Shown: piece after piece, positions 51,556 through 62,018 of the stretch | Position numbering within the stretch: the first letter of the stretch is position 1 | How the letters are laid out: each line of letters starts with the position of its first letter | The notes under the pieces: model-generated | Told to the model about the DNA's origin: nothing | The model's input: the letters and a program-made list of their open reading frames with translations, nothing else | The model's database searches: none | Assembly (NCBI GenBank): GCA_002347025.1 | Contig: DEAE01000012.1 | Coordinates: forward strand, 186,378-250,377 | Source of the DNA: Acidobacteria bacterium UBA2990 | GTDB lineage: Bacteria > Acidobacteriota > Vicinamibacteria > Vicinamibacterales > UBA8438 | Reading direction: 5' to 3' | Length of the DNA: 64,000 bases | Position numbers and translations under genes: made by a program

Positions 51556-54084
51556 ATGACGCCGCTGGAAAAAGTTAAAAAGGGGGGAATATTGCAGCCG
51601 GTGCCAGATGAAGGTAAGAGTGTCGAAGCGACGGAGCCACCGGCTATTACGTCTGACGATTTGGCAGACTACGGCGCGGATAAGATTAAGGTGCTCGAAG
51701 GGTTGGAAGCGGTCCGAAAAAGACCGGCTATGTATATAGGGTCAACCGGACCTGCTGGGCTCCATCACCTAGTTTACGAAGTGGTGGATAACTCAATTGA
51801 TGAGGCACTAGCCGGCTTCTGTGACGCTATCAAGGTAACGGTACATATCGATAACACTGTTACGGTTATAGATAATGGTCGGGGTATACCAACTGACCAA
51901 CATGCAAGCGGACGGCCAGCAGTTGAAGTTGTTCTAACTGTGCTACACGCCGGCGGAAAATTCGATAACGATAGCTATAAAGTGTCTGGTGGTTTACACG
52001 GTGTTGGGGTGTCGGTTGTTAATGCCTTATCCCAAACTGTTTCACTTGAGATATGCCGAGACGGTCATGTGTATCAGCAAAGTTACACTAGGGGTATACC
52101 CGATGCAGATCTAGAGATTGCCGGAACAACAAAACGCCGTGGTACGAAATTAACCTTTAAACCAGATCCAAAAATTTTCGACACCATTGAATACAGTTTT
52201 GATGTGTTGGCGCACCGGTTGCGAGAGCTGGCCTTTTTGAATGCTGGGGTCCGGATAACACTGGACGATGAAAGGGACGGTAAGCACAGAGAATTCTGTT
52301 ATGAAGGGGGTATTAATTCGTTTGTTCAATACCTTAACAAGAACCGGGTGGCCGTTAACATTGAGCCGATTTACATGCATGGTAGTCGGGAAGGAATAGA
52401 TGCCGAGATATCACTGCAATGGAATGATAGTTATACCGAGACGCTTCACGCGTTCGCCAACAACATCAACACCCAAGAGGGTGGAACTCACGTCTCTGGC
52501 CTTCGTGCAGCCCTGACACGCACGGTAAACGGATATGCGTCTAGTAAGAATCTTGCCAAAGACCTGAAAGAGAGTATCGGTGGAGACGATGTCCGTGAAG
52601 GTTTAACAGCGGTTGTTAGTGTCAAAATTCCAAACCCACAGTTCGAAGGGCAGACCAAAACAAAACTAGGTAACACAGAAGTCAAAGGGATTGTTGAAAC
52701 GATCATTAATGACAAGCTCAGTGCCTATCTTGAGGAAAACCCTGCGGTAGCTAAGCGAATTGTTAACAAAACAATCGATGCAGCACGGGCGCGCGAGGCA
52801 GCACGAAGAGCTCGTGATCTTGTGCGACGGAAGGGCGCTCTTGATAACAGTAGTCTCCCCGGGAAGCTGGCGGATTGTCAGGAGAGAGATCCAGAGCGCT
52901 GTGAACTTTATATCGTGGAGGGTGAATCTGCCGGAGGGTCTGCAAAGCAGGGACGAGACCGACGTTTTCAGGCAATTTTGCCGATCAAGGGCAAGATCTT
53001 GAATGTTGAGAAAGCTCGCTTCGACAAAATGCTTGGAAGTGATGAAATCAGGACAATGATCGCGGCATTAGGATGCGGGATCGGTAAGGATGATTTTGAC
53101 GCCAAGAAGCTAAGATATCACCGCGTCATCATAATGACCGACGCCGATGTTGACGGCTCTCATATAAGGACTTTGCTGCTAACTTTCTTTTATAGGCAGA
53201 TGCCTGAGCTGATAAAAGAAGGACACATTCACATTGCCCAGCCACCGCTCTACAGGGTAAAACGAGGCCGTAGTGAAACTTATGTGAAGGATGACGGTTC
53301 CCTTGAGTCGTGGCTGTTTAAGCGCGCTGCCGAAACACGGAGACTTAAGCTGCCAACACACGAATTGACTGGGGATGGCTTAGAAGAATTGCTCCATAAA
53401 TTGGTTGCCTACCAGCGCTATCGGCGAATTGTCGAACGACGAGGTCCGGCTAGCGATATTTTGCATACCCTGTTAACCAATCAGGCAAGTGACAAGGCAT
53501 TCTTTGCAGACAGACAGCGACTCGAGAAGCTTGCCCAGGAATTGACGACAACGCTCCGTACTGTTGGTGTTCAGATCGATGAAGAACATAACGCTTATGG
53601 CCTATCGGTAGATGATCGCCGGGGTGGTTTCGCCCGCCGACAAACTTTTGGCATCGAATTTATTGAATCGGCAGAATATCGTGCCTTACTAAATAGCTAC
53701 AGGGATGTTTCGGATGTTACCGGGCCCATGACTGTGAAAACAGTTTCGCAGAACGAGGAAACAGAAGGAGAGACCACTGAGAAATCAGCCAATGGCAAGC
53801 GAGGAGATGTCCAAATAACTAGTATTGATGAGCTTGTTGATCATTTCCTTGCAACTGGTAGGCGTGGAGTAGCGATTAATCGCTACAAGGGCCTTGGTGA
53901 GATGAACCCCGAACAGCTATGGGCCACCACTATGAACCCCGACAATAGGACGCTTCTAGAGGTCAGTGCAGAGGATGATACGGAGGCCCACCTAATGTTC
54001 TCGACGCTGATGGGGGACCAAGTTGAACCACGTCGTCTGTTTATTGAAGATCACGCACTTGATGTTAAGAACCTTGACGTGTAG
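51556..54084 (+). CDS. gyrB: GyrB, DNA gyrase subunit B
   Basis: The 842-residue protein has the GHKL ATPase (GLEAVRKRPAMYIGSTGPAGLHHLVYEVVDNSIDEALAGFCD, DNGRGIPTDQH), a transducer domain and the TOPRIM segment (YIVEGESAGGSAKQGRDRRFQAILPIKGK, MTDADVDGSHIRTLLLTFFYRQMP). The GyrB C-terminal part with INRYKGLGEMNPEQLWATTMNP completes it. A ~40-residue acidic/charged insert (about 730-755) precedes the C-terminal part. It introduces negative supercoils with GyrA. The first ~50 residues are poorly conserved. Confidence 0.97.
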   Translation: MTPLEKVKKGGILQPVPDEGKSVEATEPPAITSDDLADYGADKIKVLEGLEAVRKRPAMYIGSTGPAGLHHLVYEVVDNSIDEALAGFCDAIKVTVHIDNTVTVIDNGRGIPTDQHASGRPAVEVVLTVLHAGGKFDNDSYKVSGGLHGVGVSVVNALSQTVSLEICRDGHVYQQSYTRGIPDADLEIAGTTKRRGTKLTFKPDPKIFDTIEYSFDVLAHRLRELAFLNAGVRITLDDERDGKHREFCYEGGINSFVQYLNKNRVAVNIEPIYMHGSREGIDAEISLQWNDSYTETLHAFANNINTQEGGTHVSGLRAALTRTVNGYASSKNLAKDLKESIGGDDVREGLTAVVSVKIPNPQFEGQTKTKLGNTEVKGIVETIINDKLSAYLEENPAVAKRIVNKTIDAARAREAARRARDLVRRKGALDNSSLPGKLADCQERDPERCELYIVEGESAGGSAKQGRDRRFQAILPIKGKILNVEKARFDKMLGSDEIRTMIAALGCGIGKDDFDAKKLRYHRVIIMTDADVDGSHIRTLLLTFFYRQMPELIKEGHIHIAQPPLYRVKRGRSETYVKDDGSLESWLFKRAAETRRLKLPTHELTGDGLEELLHKLVAYQRYRRIVERRGPASDILHTLLTNQASDKAFFADRQRLEKLAQELTTTLRTVGVQIDEEHNAYGLSVDDRRGGFARRQTFGIEFIESAEYRALLNSYRDVSDVTGPMTVKTVSQNEETEGETTEKSANGKRGDVQITSIDELVDHFLATGRRGVAINRYKGLGEMNPEQLWATTMNPDNRTLLEVSAEDDTEAHLMFSTLMGDQVEPRRLFIEDHALDVKNLDV

Positions 54085-54162
54085 AGGGACCTAGAGGAAG
54101 TTCGGGAGACTCCCCAATAGACTTAAGGCAGACCACGATGGCTTTCCTTTAAAGACGGTTTA

Positions 54163-56679
54163 ATGCCAGATCAGCCCATTATTAAGACTCCTGTTGAAGA
54201 CGAAATGCGTCGGTCCTATATGGACTACGCGATGAGTGTGATCATTGGCCGTGCGCTGCCCGACGTGAGGGATGGGCTGAAGCCAGCACACCGCCGTGTA
54301 GTGTATGGCATGAGGTTAATGGGGTTGACCTCCAGCCGCGCGTATCGCAAGTGCGCCAAGATCGTCGGTGAAGTGATGGGCAACTTTCACCCCCATGGCG
54401 ATGCATCGATCTATGACACCTTGGTTCGATTAGCACAGGGATTCAACATGCGGTATCCGCTGGTCGATGGCCAGGGGAATTTCGGTTCTGTTGATGGTGA
54501 CCGCCCGGCAGCCATGAGATACACCGAGGCCAGGCTCCAACCGCTGTCAGATGATTTGATGGCAGATTTAGATAAAGAGACAGTCGATTTCACTCCAAAC
54601 TATGATGAAACAACCGAAGAGCCATCGGTTCTGCCAACTCCGTTTCCTAATCTTCTTGTAAATGGATCGGCCGGTATTGCGGTGGGAATGGCAACCAACA
54701 TTCCCCCTCACAATCTGAGGGAAATCATCGATGGCATTATTTGGCTTATTGAGAACCGAGAAGAAGGCGAGGAAGACAAACGCCGTGGCCTGAGAGCACG
54801 AGTCACGGGACCTGATTTTCCGACCGGGGGATTCATCGTCGGACGTGCCGGTATCGATGCTGCCTATCATACCGGTCGAGGATCTTTGACTGTCAGGGGT
54901 AGGACCACTGTCGAAGACATTGGAAAGAGTGATCGGCAGGCAATCATCATCACAGAGATACCCTATCAACTAAACAAGACTCGCTTGATTGAGAAGATCG
55001 CGGAGTTGGTTCGCGAGAAATCACTGGAAGGGATCAGTGATCTCCGGGATGAATCAGATCGACAAGGCATGCGGGTTGTCGTTGAGCTAAAACGTGGGGA
55101 AGTTCCAGAAGTTGTCCTCAATAATCTTTATAAACAGACCCCCCTGCAAACAACTTTTGGGGTGATCATGCTCGCGATTGCTGGGGGACGGCCTCGCGTG
55201 CTGAGTTTGCTCGATACGGTCGAACGCTTTATCGCGTTCCGCCATGAGGTGGTCCGAAGGAGGACTGAGTTCGAGCTTCGCAAAGCAGAGGCCCGCGCCC
55301 ATATTCTTGAAGGGCTGAAGGTTGCCCTTGACCACCTCGATGCTGTGATTCAGCTAATCCGTTCTGCTTCTAACCCGGCGCAAGCCCGTCAAGATTTGAT
55401 TGATCGTTTTCAGCTTAGTGTTACGCAGGCGCAAGCGATTTTGGACATGCAATTGCAACGGCTTACTGGGCTTGAGCGACAAAAGGTCATCGAAGAGCTA
55501 GCGGAATTATTGATTTTGATCGATCGTCTCCGCGGAATTCTAGATAGTGAAACATTGCTCATGGACATCGTCGTTGATGAGCTACGTGAGACACGAGAGA
55601 TATACGGTGATGACCGGCGAACCGAGATTATAGACGACCTAGGTGAGTTGCGCATTGAAGACTTAATTGCCGAGGAAGACATGGCGATTACCGTCAGCAA
55701 CACAGGTTATGTGAAACGGACGGCCATAACCGAATACCGCAGTCAGCGCCGTGGGGGTAAGGGGCGAATCGGCATGCGGACGAGGGATGAGGACTTTCTG
55801 GTTCATCTATTTGTCGCCTCAACTCACGCTTACATCCTTATCCTTTCCGACAAAGGTCGCGTCTATTGGTTGAAGGTGCATACCATCCCAGACGTTGGAC
55901 CCAGTGGGCGGGGTAAAGCGATTGCAAATCTGGTGTCCATGGAGAAAGGTGAGAAGATTGCGTCGCTTCTAGCTGTCCGTGAATGGCCAACTGAGGAGGG
56001 ACAGCGGTATATCGTTACTGCTACTAGGAAAGGCACTATCAAGAAAACAGACCTAACGGCTTTTCGCAATCCGCGGCAAGGTGGAATTATCGCCGTTGGG
56101 GTGGCAGACGATGATGCTGTTATAACCGCCGAAATCACGGATGGCCAAGGACAAGTACTACTGGCCACTAGGCTGGGAATGGCTATTCGTTTTGGAGCAG
56201 ATGCAGTACGTGCTATGGGTCGCAGCGCACGGGGTGTGCGTGGAGTTAGATTGCGTGAAGACGACGAAGTTGTGTCGATGGCGATTGTCCGTCCAGGTGG
56301 GACTATACTGACGGTTACAGAGAACGGCTATGGCAAACGGACAGAGGTTGATGAATACCGCGTGCAATCAAGGGGCGGAGTCGGTATCATTAACATCCAG
56401 ACAAGCGCTCGAAATGGGCGGGTCGCTGGCGTGTCATATGTGGAGAACGAGGATGAGCTCATGCTCATCACACAGGAAGCAAAGGTTCTTCGTATGGAAA
56501 CCCGCAACATACGTCCAATTGGACGAGCCACACAAGGAGTGCGGTTGATCGAAATTGACGACCAAGATTTGGTCGTGTCCCTGGCGCGTCTGCCTGAGGT
56601 TGGCGAAGGAGATCCCGGGGAGGGTTCTGGAGCTGGACCAGTTGGTCCGGGTTCAGTAGATGAGGAGACGGCAAGCTGA
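54163..56679 (+). CDS. gyrA: GyrA, DNA gyrase subunit A
   Basis: The 838-residue protein has the breakage-reunion domain with catalytic Y120 in AAMRYTEARL. The quinolone-determining motif reads HPHGDASIYDTLVRLAQ. The C-terminal beta-pinwheel includes the GyrA box QRRGGKG (QRRGGKGRIGM). The position equal to E. coli Ser83 is Ala81, as in mycobacteria, where it is linked to naturally lower quinolone susceptibility. The C-terminal tail is Gly/Pro/Glu-rich. It lies 78 bp after gyrB. Confidence 0.97.
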   Translation: MPDQPIIKTPVEDEMRRSYMDYAMSVIIGRALPDVRDGLKPAHRRVVYGMRLMGLTSSRAYRKCAKIVGEVMGNFHPHGDASIYDTLVRLAQGFNMRYPLVDGQGNFGSVDGDRPAAMRYTEARLQPLSDDLMADLDKETVDFTPNYDETTEEPSVLPTPFPNLLVNGSAGIAVGMATNIPPHNLREIIDGIIWLIENREEGEEDKRRGLRARVTGPDFPTGGFIVGRAGIDAAYHTGRGSLTVRGRTTVEDIGKSDRQAIIITEIPYQLNKTRLIEKIAELVREKSLEGISDLRDESDRQGMRVVVELKRGEVPEVVLNNLYKQTPLQTTFGVIMLAIAGGRPRVLSLLDTVERFIAFRHEVVRRRTEFELRKAEARAHILEGLKVALDHLDAVIQLIRSASNPAQARQDLIDRFQLSVTQAQAILDMQLQRLTGLERQKVIEELAELLILIDRLRGILDSETLLMDIVVDELRETREIYGDDRRTEIIDDLGELRIEDLIAEEDMAITVSNTGYVKRTAITEYRSQRRGGKGRIGMRTRDEDFLVHLFVASTHAYILILSDKGRVYWLKVHTIPDVGPSGRGKAIANLVSMEKGEKIASLLAVREWPTEEGQRYIVTATRKGTIKKTDLTAFRNPRQGGIIAVGVADDDAVITAEITDGQGQVLLATRLGMAIRFGADAVRAMGRSARGVRGVRLREDDEVVSMAIVRPGGTILTVTENGYGKRTEVDEYRVQSRGGVGIINIQTSARNGRVAGVSYVENEDELMLITQEAKVLRMETRNIRPIGRATQGVRLIEIDDQDLVVSLARLPEVGEGDPGEGSGAGPVGPGSVDEETAS

Positions 56680-56722
56680 GAGGGGAAATCCCCGATGCTG
56701 TCGATAGCTGAAGGAGGCAAAG

Positions 56723-57439
56723 ATGTCCCGATCAAAGACGAGCTTATCGGTGCTCGCGCTGTTCGTGGCGCCGCTTCTGGCGCTGGTTGTTTCAGCCTGT
56801 GGCGGTGGCGGCGACGAGCAAGCTCTGATCCGTGCATATTTTCAGGCGGCTCGTTTTAATGACCGCCAGTCACTGGCTAACATAGCTATGTACGCTTGGG
56901 ACACCGGTGAGCGGGGAAGCGTATCGAGTCCTGTTGTGGAAAGTGTTGGTGAAGAGCAACGCCGACCGCTTCTGATGAGGGATTTGAGCGAGACCCTCTC
57001 TGAGGCGATCCAGGCCGACGAGGAGTTCACCGCCGAGAAGGTGGCTTACCAGGACGAGAATATGGAGGCTATTCAGCGAGTGCTTGATGCTGAAGCGGAA
57101 GATGAAGATGTGCGTCGTGCCGATCGCGAGGTTCAGGAAGCTTGGACCGATTGGCGGGATCGCACCATGGAACATACAGGAGCAGTGTCTGAAGCCAGAA
57201 ACGCCCTCGGGGCCGAGCAGGGCGAGGCAGAGTTGAGTATGTTTGACCCCAACAACCCCATAGATGTGAGTCAGTACAACGGAGAGCTGATCACCAAGGA
57301 GGTTGTGGTTATCGCAGATGTCGAGCTTGACGGAACTGAGAGTGAACAAACGCTGACTGTGACATTACAGCAAGCTATCCTGACAGGCGATGATGGCATG
57401 CCAATGGAAGGTCGCTGGGTTATTAGAAGTATTAGCTAA
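56723..57439 (+). CDS. Lipoprotein of unknown function
   Basis: The 238-residue protein starts at ATG 56723 with AAGGAGG well placed upstream. It has a signal ending in the lipobox VVSAC, giving a lipidated Cys26 followed by GGGGDEQ. The mature part begins ALIRAYFQAARFNDRQSLANIAM, a start seen in diverse small helical domains. A long charged helical region (about 105-165) is followed by a beta-rich end (EVVVIADVELDGTES, LTVTLQQAI). No family is named. It is the last gene of the rightward gyr block. Confidence 0.75.
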   Translation: MSRSKTSLSVLALFVAPLLALVVSACGGGGDEQALIRAYFQAARFNDRQSLANIAMYAWDTGERGSVSSPVVESVGEEQRRPLLMRDLSETLSEAIQADEEFTAEKVAYQDENMEAIQRVLDAEAEDEDVRRADREVQEAWTDWRDRTMEHTGAVSEARNALGAEQGEAELSMFDPNNPIDVSQYNGELITKEVVVIADVELDGTESEQTLTVTLQQAILTGDDGMPMEGRWVIRSIS

Positions 57440-57462
57440 ACAATCAATTTCGTTATAGGTAG

Positions 57463-57502
57463 AACGGCTCGCTGCTGGTGGAACCCACTGGAGCGAGCCG
57501 TT
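57463..57502. terminator. Rho-independent-type terminator after the gyrA-lipoprotein block
   Basis: An 11-bp perfect stem (57463-57473 AACGGCTCGCT with 57492-57502) with an 18-nt loop that can form an inner GTGG/CCAC stem, followed by TTGTTGTTGT on the plus strand. It lies between the convergent lipoprotein and pcrA genes and may serve both. Confidence 0.8.
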
Positions 57503-57602
57503 GTTGTTGTGGGCTAATTGTTTCTGTTTGAGGCCGACACAAGGGAGTTGTTATTTGGGGTTTGACCGGAGTGTTGGTTGTTAGTCCGTGGCAGATTTTT
57601 CG

Positions 57603-59858
57603 CTAGGTGAGAGTGAGTTTGGCAAATTTTGCCCGGATGGTCTTTTGCCCCACGTTCTTAAAGCGAACGGTTAGTTTCATGTCGCCGGTCAGCGGTTCTA
57701 CAGAGAGGACAGTCCCGACGCCGAAAGTCGGATGCTTTACTTGAGTTCCTGGACTAATGCTGATGACCGACTGGTCTTCATCTTCGTATGAGTAACCATG
57801 GTCAGCTTGGACTTCATGGGTTGTTGCTGGGCCACGGTGTCTGCCTCTTGATGGTCGTTTTGATGCCATCGGCAGGGTAGGGGTTGGCAGTACAGGTTCG
57901 ATGATATCTAGTAGTTTGGGTGGAATCTCGCTGAGGAATCGAGAAGGGTCCGAGGATTGATATTCCCCAAAAACCCGACGTCTAGCAGCGCTGGTCAGCA
58001 CAAGGCGCGTTTGGGCTCGGGTCATCCCAACATAGCAGAGCCGGCGTTCTTCTTCGAGCTCTCCATCATCATTTTGTGATCGAACATGAGGGAAGAGCCC
58101 CTCTTCCATTCCGACCATAAAAACCACCGGAAATTCAAGCCCTTTGGCTGCGTGGAGAGTCATCAACCAGACTTTGGCATCGCGGTTTCCGTGCTCCTGA
58201 TCGGTTTCCGAAAGTAATGCTAATCGATCCACGAAACCGCTCAGTGAAGGTTCAGTTTCTCGTATTTCATAGTCTCTGGCGGCAGAAACAAGCTCCATCA
58301 GGTTAGCTAGGCGACTTTCTGCCTCCTCAGTATTTTGTTCTCGGAGTGCTTGGATGTAGCCAGACTGATCGAGCAATTTCCCAATTACGTCGGATATTGG
58401 TTCATGGTTCGCTATCCCACTTACGGTGTCGACTAAGTTCCGAAAATTTCGGAGTGCTGTAACAGCCCGCTGGGAAAGCAATTTCTCGTCTATGACTCGG
58501 TTCAGCCTCTTCCATAGGGAGGTGGCCGAGGCAGCTTCTGGAGGGGCGTGACTGAAAAGCGGACCCATGTTCGACGGCCCTGGACTGAGTTGCTCTAGTG
58601 ATACCATTATGCCTTTACCAATTCCCCTAGCGGGCACGTTGAGGATCCGGAGCAGGCTTACATCATCGTGTGGGTTCAACAAAAGTCGTAGATAAGCCAG
58701 CGCATCTTTAATTTCTTTGCGTTCGTAGAATCGGACGCTGCCTATGATTTTGTAGCTGAGTCTGTGTCGAATTAGTGCGTCTTCGAGGGCTCGAGACTGG
58801 GCGTTCGTTCGGTAGAGCACTCCAATAAGGCCTTCGTCGTGGACAAGTTCCTCACAGATCCTTGCTATAACGAAATCTGCTTCCTCGAGCTCATCTCCAC
58901 CACGGAAACACCGGATAAGCTGGCCTCCGGCCCTCTCGGTCCAAAGGCGTTTTTCTTGGCGGTTCCTATTTTTTTGGATAACGGCTGAAGCTGCGTCGAG
59001 AATGACCTGTGTTGACCGGTAGTTCTGCTCGAGACGAACTACAGTGGCTTCAGGAAAGTCCTGTTCGAACTCCATGATATTGCGCAGGTCGGCTCCACGC
59101 CATCTATAAATCGACTGGTCGGGATCTCCAACAACACACAGGTTACGGTGGTGATTAGCTAACAGTTGGATGAGGCGATACTGCGGCTGATTCGTGTCCT
59201 GGTACTCGTCTACCATGATGAAGCGGAATTGTCTGGCATAACGAAGCCTGACGGATTCAACCGTTTCTAGAAGCTCAACTGTGCGAAGAAGGAGGTCATC
59301 AAAATCAAGCGCATTAGCAGTGTGGAGTGCTGTTTTGTAGCGCTCGTAGAGCGTACTCGTGAGTCGGCCTTTAGCTCCCCACTCCTCATCCAGTGTTTTG
59401 GGATCCAGTGACTGGTTCTTTGCTTGGCTTATCAGCGACAGTGCTTGGCGGGAGGACAGTAATTTGTCGTCGATGTCGAGTTCCCGTAGGGCCCTGCGCA
59501 CCACAGCCAGCTGGTCAGAAGAGTCGTAGATCACAAAATCACGCGCTAGGCCCATTAGTGGGCCTTCACGGCGAAGCAGTTTGGCGCAAAAAGAGTGAAA
59601 TGTGGAAATCCAAAGATAGCAACGATCATCGGCGAGTAGCCCTACTACCCGATCGCGCATCTCTTGGGCTGCTTTGTTGGTGAAAGTGACGGCCAGTAGT
59701 TGTTCGGGGTCAGCGTGACCTTCCGCGATCAGGTAAGCCATCCGGTAGGAGATTACTCGGGTTTTTCCGGAACCTGCCCCCGCTAGGATAAGCAAGGGCC
59801 CACTGGTTTGTTCGACTGCCCGTCGCTGTTGGGAATTGAGTTTCGTCAGGAAATCCAT
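57603..59858 (-). CDS. pcrA: PcrA/UvrD superfamily I DNA helicase
   Basis: The 751-residue protein has all SF1A motifs: Q-motif NSQQRRAVE, Walker A AGAGSGKTR (26-34), TFTNKAAQEM, DEYQDTNQPQY, GDPDQSIYRWRGAD, LEQNYRSTQVIL, TLHAAKGLEFPVVFMVGMEEGLFPH and CYVGMTRAQTRLVLT. The C-terminal tail (HPTFGVGTVLSVEPLTGDMKLTVRF) is the PcrA Tudor-like RNAP-contact domain. It unwinds DNA in repair and removes RecA. It converges on the lipoprotein gene. Confidence 0.95.
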   Translation of the reverse strand: MDFLTKLNSQQRRAVEQTSGPLLILAGAGSGKTRVISYRMAYLIAEGHADPEQLLAVTFTNKAAQEMRDRVVGLLADDRCYLWISTFHSFCAKLLRREGPLMGLARDFVIYDSSDQLAVVRRALRELDIDDKLLSSRQALSLISQAKNQSLDPKTLDEEWGAKGRLTSTLYERYKTALHTANALDFDDLLLRTVELLETVESVRLRYARQFRFIMVDEYQDTNQPQYRLIQLLANHHRNLCVVGDPDQSIYRWRGADLRNIMEFEQDFPEATVVRLEQNYRSTQVILDAASAVIQKNRNRQEKRLWTERAGGQLIRCFRGGDELEEADFVIARICEELVHDEGLIGVLYRTNAQSRALEDALIRHRLSYKIIGSVRFYERKEIKDALAYLRLLLNPHDDVSLLRILNVPARGIGKGIMVSLEQLSPGPSNMGPLFSHAPPEAASATSLWKRLNRVIDEKLLSQRAVTALRNFRNLVDTVSGIANHEPISDVIGKLLDQSGYIQALREQNTEEAESRLANLMELVSAARDYEIRETEPSLSGFVDRLALLSETDQEHGNRDAKVWLMTLHAAKGLEFPVVFMVGMEEGLFPHVRSQNDDGELEEERRLCYVGMTRAQTRLVLTSAARRRVFGEYQSSDPSRFLSEIPPKLLDIIEPVLPTPTLPMASKRPSRGRHRGPATTHEVQADHGYSYEDEDQSVISISPGTQVKHPTFGVGTVLSVEPLTGDMKLTVRFKNVGQKTIRAKFAKLTLT

Positions 59859-60107
59859 ACTCAGGATCGAAGTCTAATTGGTCTCTTGTTTAATGTGCCG
59901 GAGAGTCTAACAAATAGTCCAGGCAGAGTAGATGTGCCAGATACTAGATAACCGAACGTTCTGGAAAACAACATCGTGTCTTGGTGTTGGCCCTGACGGA
60001 GGCAAGGTGATGTTCCGATTCTCTCCCTTCTGTCAAAACTTGCCTAACGAGGGCACATTCCTATGTGATAGTGGGTTACAAACTGAACCAGGGAAGGTTG
60101 TTCCTTG

Positions 60108-61952
60108 TTATTCAACCGTCACGCTCTTAGCAAGATTCCTGGGCTGATCCACGTCGCAGCCTCGGTGGACAGCGATGTGGTAAGCCAATAGTTGGAGTGG
60201 TAGGGTCATCACTATGGGGGTCAATAAAGGAGAGGAAGAGGGAACGGTGATCAATGCGTCTCGTTCTGGGTCCAATGAGGACTTAATATCTTCTCTGGCA
60301 ATATCGGCTACGGCAATAACGGTGCCCCCGCGGGCCTTTACCTGCTGTAGATTCGACGCTACTTTGTCAAACACGTGCCCGTCTGGGAGGAGAGCTACCA
60401 CCGGCATTCGTTCATCAATTAGTGCGATTGGGCCATGTTTCATTTCACCCGCTGGGTAACCTTCAGCATGGATATAGGATATTTCCTTTAATTTTAGGGC
60501 ACCTTCAAGTGCGATCGGATAGGTAATTCCTCGTCCTAAGTAGAGAAAGTTCTGCTGTTTATAGAAACGCCTCGCGATTATCTGAATTGCTTCGTCGCAC
60601 TTGAGTGTTTGTTCCAGCAATCTCGGTAATTGGTTTAAGTTTTCAAGATGTGTTCGTGCGATATTAAGACCGAATGTATTTCGAAGCTGTCCCAAATAGG
60701 CACCCAATAGGTGAAGTGCAACCAATTGTGTCGTAAACGCTTTGGTAGAGGCTACGCCAATTTCTGGTCCGGCGTGCGTGTAGACGGTTCCATCAGCTTG
60801 ACGTGTGGCCATGCTTCCCACGACATTACAGATGGCGATGCTCAGTGCTCCTTTGTTCCTCGCTTCGTGGAGCGCAGCGAGCGTGTCTGCGGTTTCGCCG
60901 GATTGGGTGATGATAACCGCTAGAGTGGTCGGGGTAACGATTGGATTGCGGTATCTGTATTCTGAACCGTAGTCAACCTCAACCGGCAGCAACGCAAGGC
61001 GTTCAATAAGGAACTTACCGACCAGGGCGGCGTGCCAAGATGTTCCACAGGCTAGGATGACGACTCGGTCGATGGCACGTAACTTGCTATCTGGAATTTC
61101 CAGTTCACCCAGAAAGACTTGGCTTGACTCTAGTGAGGTACGGCCAAGCACAGTTTCTTGGACGGCCCAGGGTTGTTCGAAGATTTCCTTCAACATGAAG
61201 TGTCGATAGCCGGCTTTTTCTGCCATCACGGGGTCCCAACTAATGCGTTGGATGGTGGACTCAATTGGGTTACCCGCGAAGTCTGAGTACACTACCGAAC
61301 CACGTGTAATGACCGCCATTTCTTGGTCTCCCAGGAAGACCACGTCACGGGTGTGTTGTAAGACAGCGGGTATATCAGAGGCCACGAGGAATTCCTGCTG
61401 GCCATGCCCAACGAGCAGGGGAGGACCATTCCGCGCAGCCACTAGTTTGTAGGGGTCGTCAGAGGCTAGGAGTACAACAGCAAAGAGGCCTCGAAGCCCT
61501 TTGAGGGCTCGACGTACGGCTTGTTCGAGTCCATCCCCTTGCGATTCCCGTTCGACGAGATGTGCGATGACCTCTGAGTCAGTTTCGGTTTCGAACCGAT
61601 GACCCTGAGCTTCGAGCTCGCGCCGAAGCTCAAGATAGTTTTCGATGATGCCGTTGTGTACGACGACAATCTGTCCAGTGCAGTCTCGATGGGGGTGAGC
61701 ATTTTCTTCGGTCGGGCGACCGTGGGTGGCCCAGCGAGTGTGACCGAGGCCATAGTCTCCCTCCACGGGATTGTCGTTGATAGTTTCAAGGAGGCGAGCT
61801 AACCTGCCGGCACTGCGCCGGAGTTCCACAGTGTCCCCACGAACTAGCGCCACACCGGCCGAGTCATAACCCCGGTACTCAAGTCTCTGTAACCCGTCGA
61901 TCAGGATAGGCAGAGCCGGTTTTTCTCCGATGTAACCGATGATGCCACACAT
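60108..61952 (-). CDS. glmS: GlmS, glutamine-fructose-6-phosphate aminotransferase
   Basis: The 614-residue protein begins with the nucleophile Cys right after Met (MCGIIGYIGE), then RLEYRGYDSAGVAL and GHTRWATHGRP of the glutaminase domain. Two SIS domains follow (about 290-610; ILACGTSWHAALVGKFL, ITQSGETADTLAAL) and the end LAKSVTVE. It makes glucosamine-6-phosphate for cell-wall and lipid A synthesis. glmU lies immediately upstream on the same strand, so the two consecutive pathway enzymes are adjacent. No glmS ribozyme is evident. Confidence 0.97.
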   Translation of the reverse strand: MCGIIGYIGEKPALPILIDGLQRLEYRGYDSAGVALVRGDTVELRRSAGRLARLLETINDNPVEGDYGLGHTRWATHGRPTEENAHPHRDCTGQIVVVHNGIIENYLELRRELEAQGHRFETETDSEVIAHLVERESQGDGLEQAVRRALKGLRGLFAVVLLASDDPYKLVAARNGPPLLVGHGQQEFLVASDIPAVLQHTRDVVFLGDQEMAVITRGSVVYSDFAGNPIESTIQRISWDPVMAEKAGYRHFMLKEIFEQPWAVQETVLGRTSLESSQVFLGELEIPDSKLRAIDRVVILACGTSWHAALVGKFLIERLALLPVEVDYGSEYRYRNPIVTPTTLAVIITQSGETADTLAALHEARNKGALSIAICNVVGSMATRQADGTVYTHAGPEIGVASTKAFTTQLVALHLLGAYLGQLRNTFGLNIARTHLENLNQLPRLLEQTLKCDEAIQIIARRFYKQQNFLYLGRGITYPIALEGALKLKEISYIHAEGYPAGEMKHGPIALIDERMPVVALLPDGHVFDKVASNLQQVKARGGTVIAVADIAREDIKSSLDPERDALITVPSSSPLLTPIVMTLPLQLLAYHIAVHRGCDVDQPRNLAKSVTVE

Positions 61953-62018
61953 GGTTCATTGACAGTGGTAAGGGGGTTGTTGGTCCTGCATAGGTAATTG
62001 GAATTTGAATGCAGAGCG

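Noticed and set aside
59859..60107. Possible tRNA or small RNA between pcrA and glmS
   Set aside because: No T-loop motif or cloverleaf pattern was found; the 249-bp gap holds nothing recognisable.
60214..61952. glmS ribozyme
   Set aside because: Upstream of glmS is only a 66-bp gap to glmU, too short for the ribozyme, and no matching core is seen.
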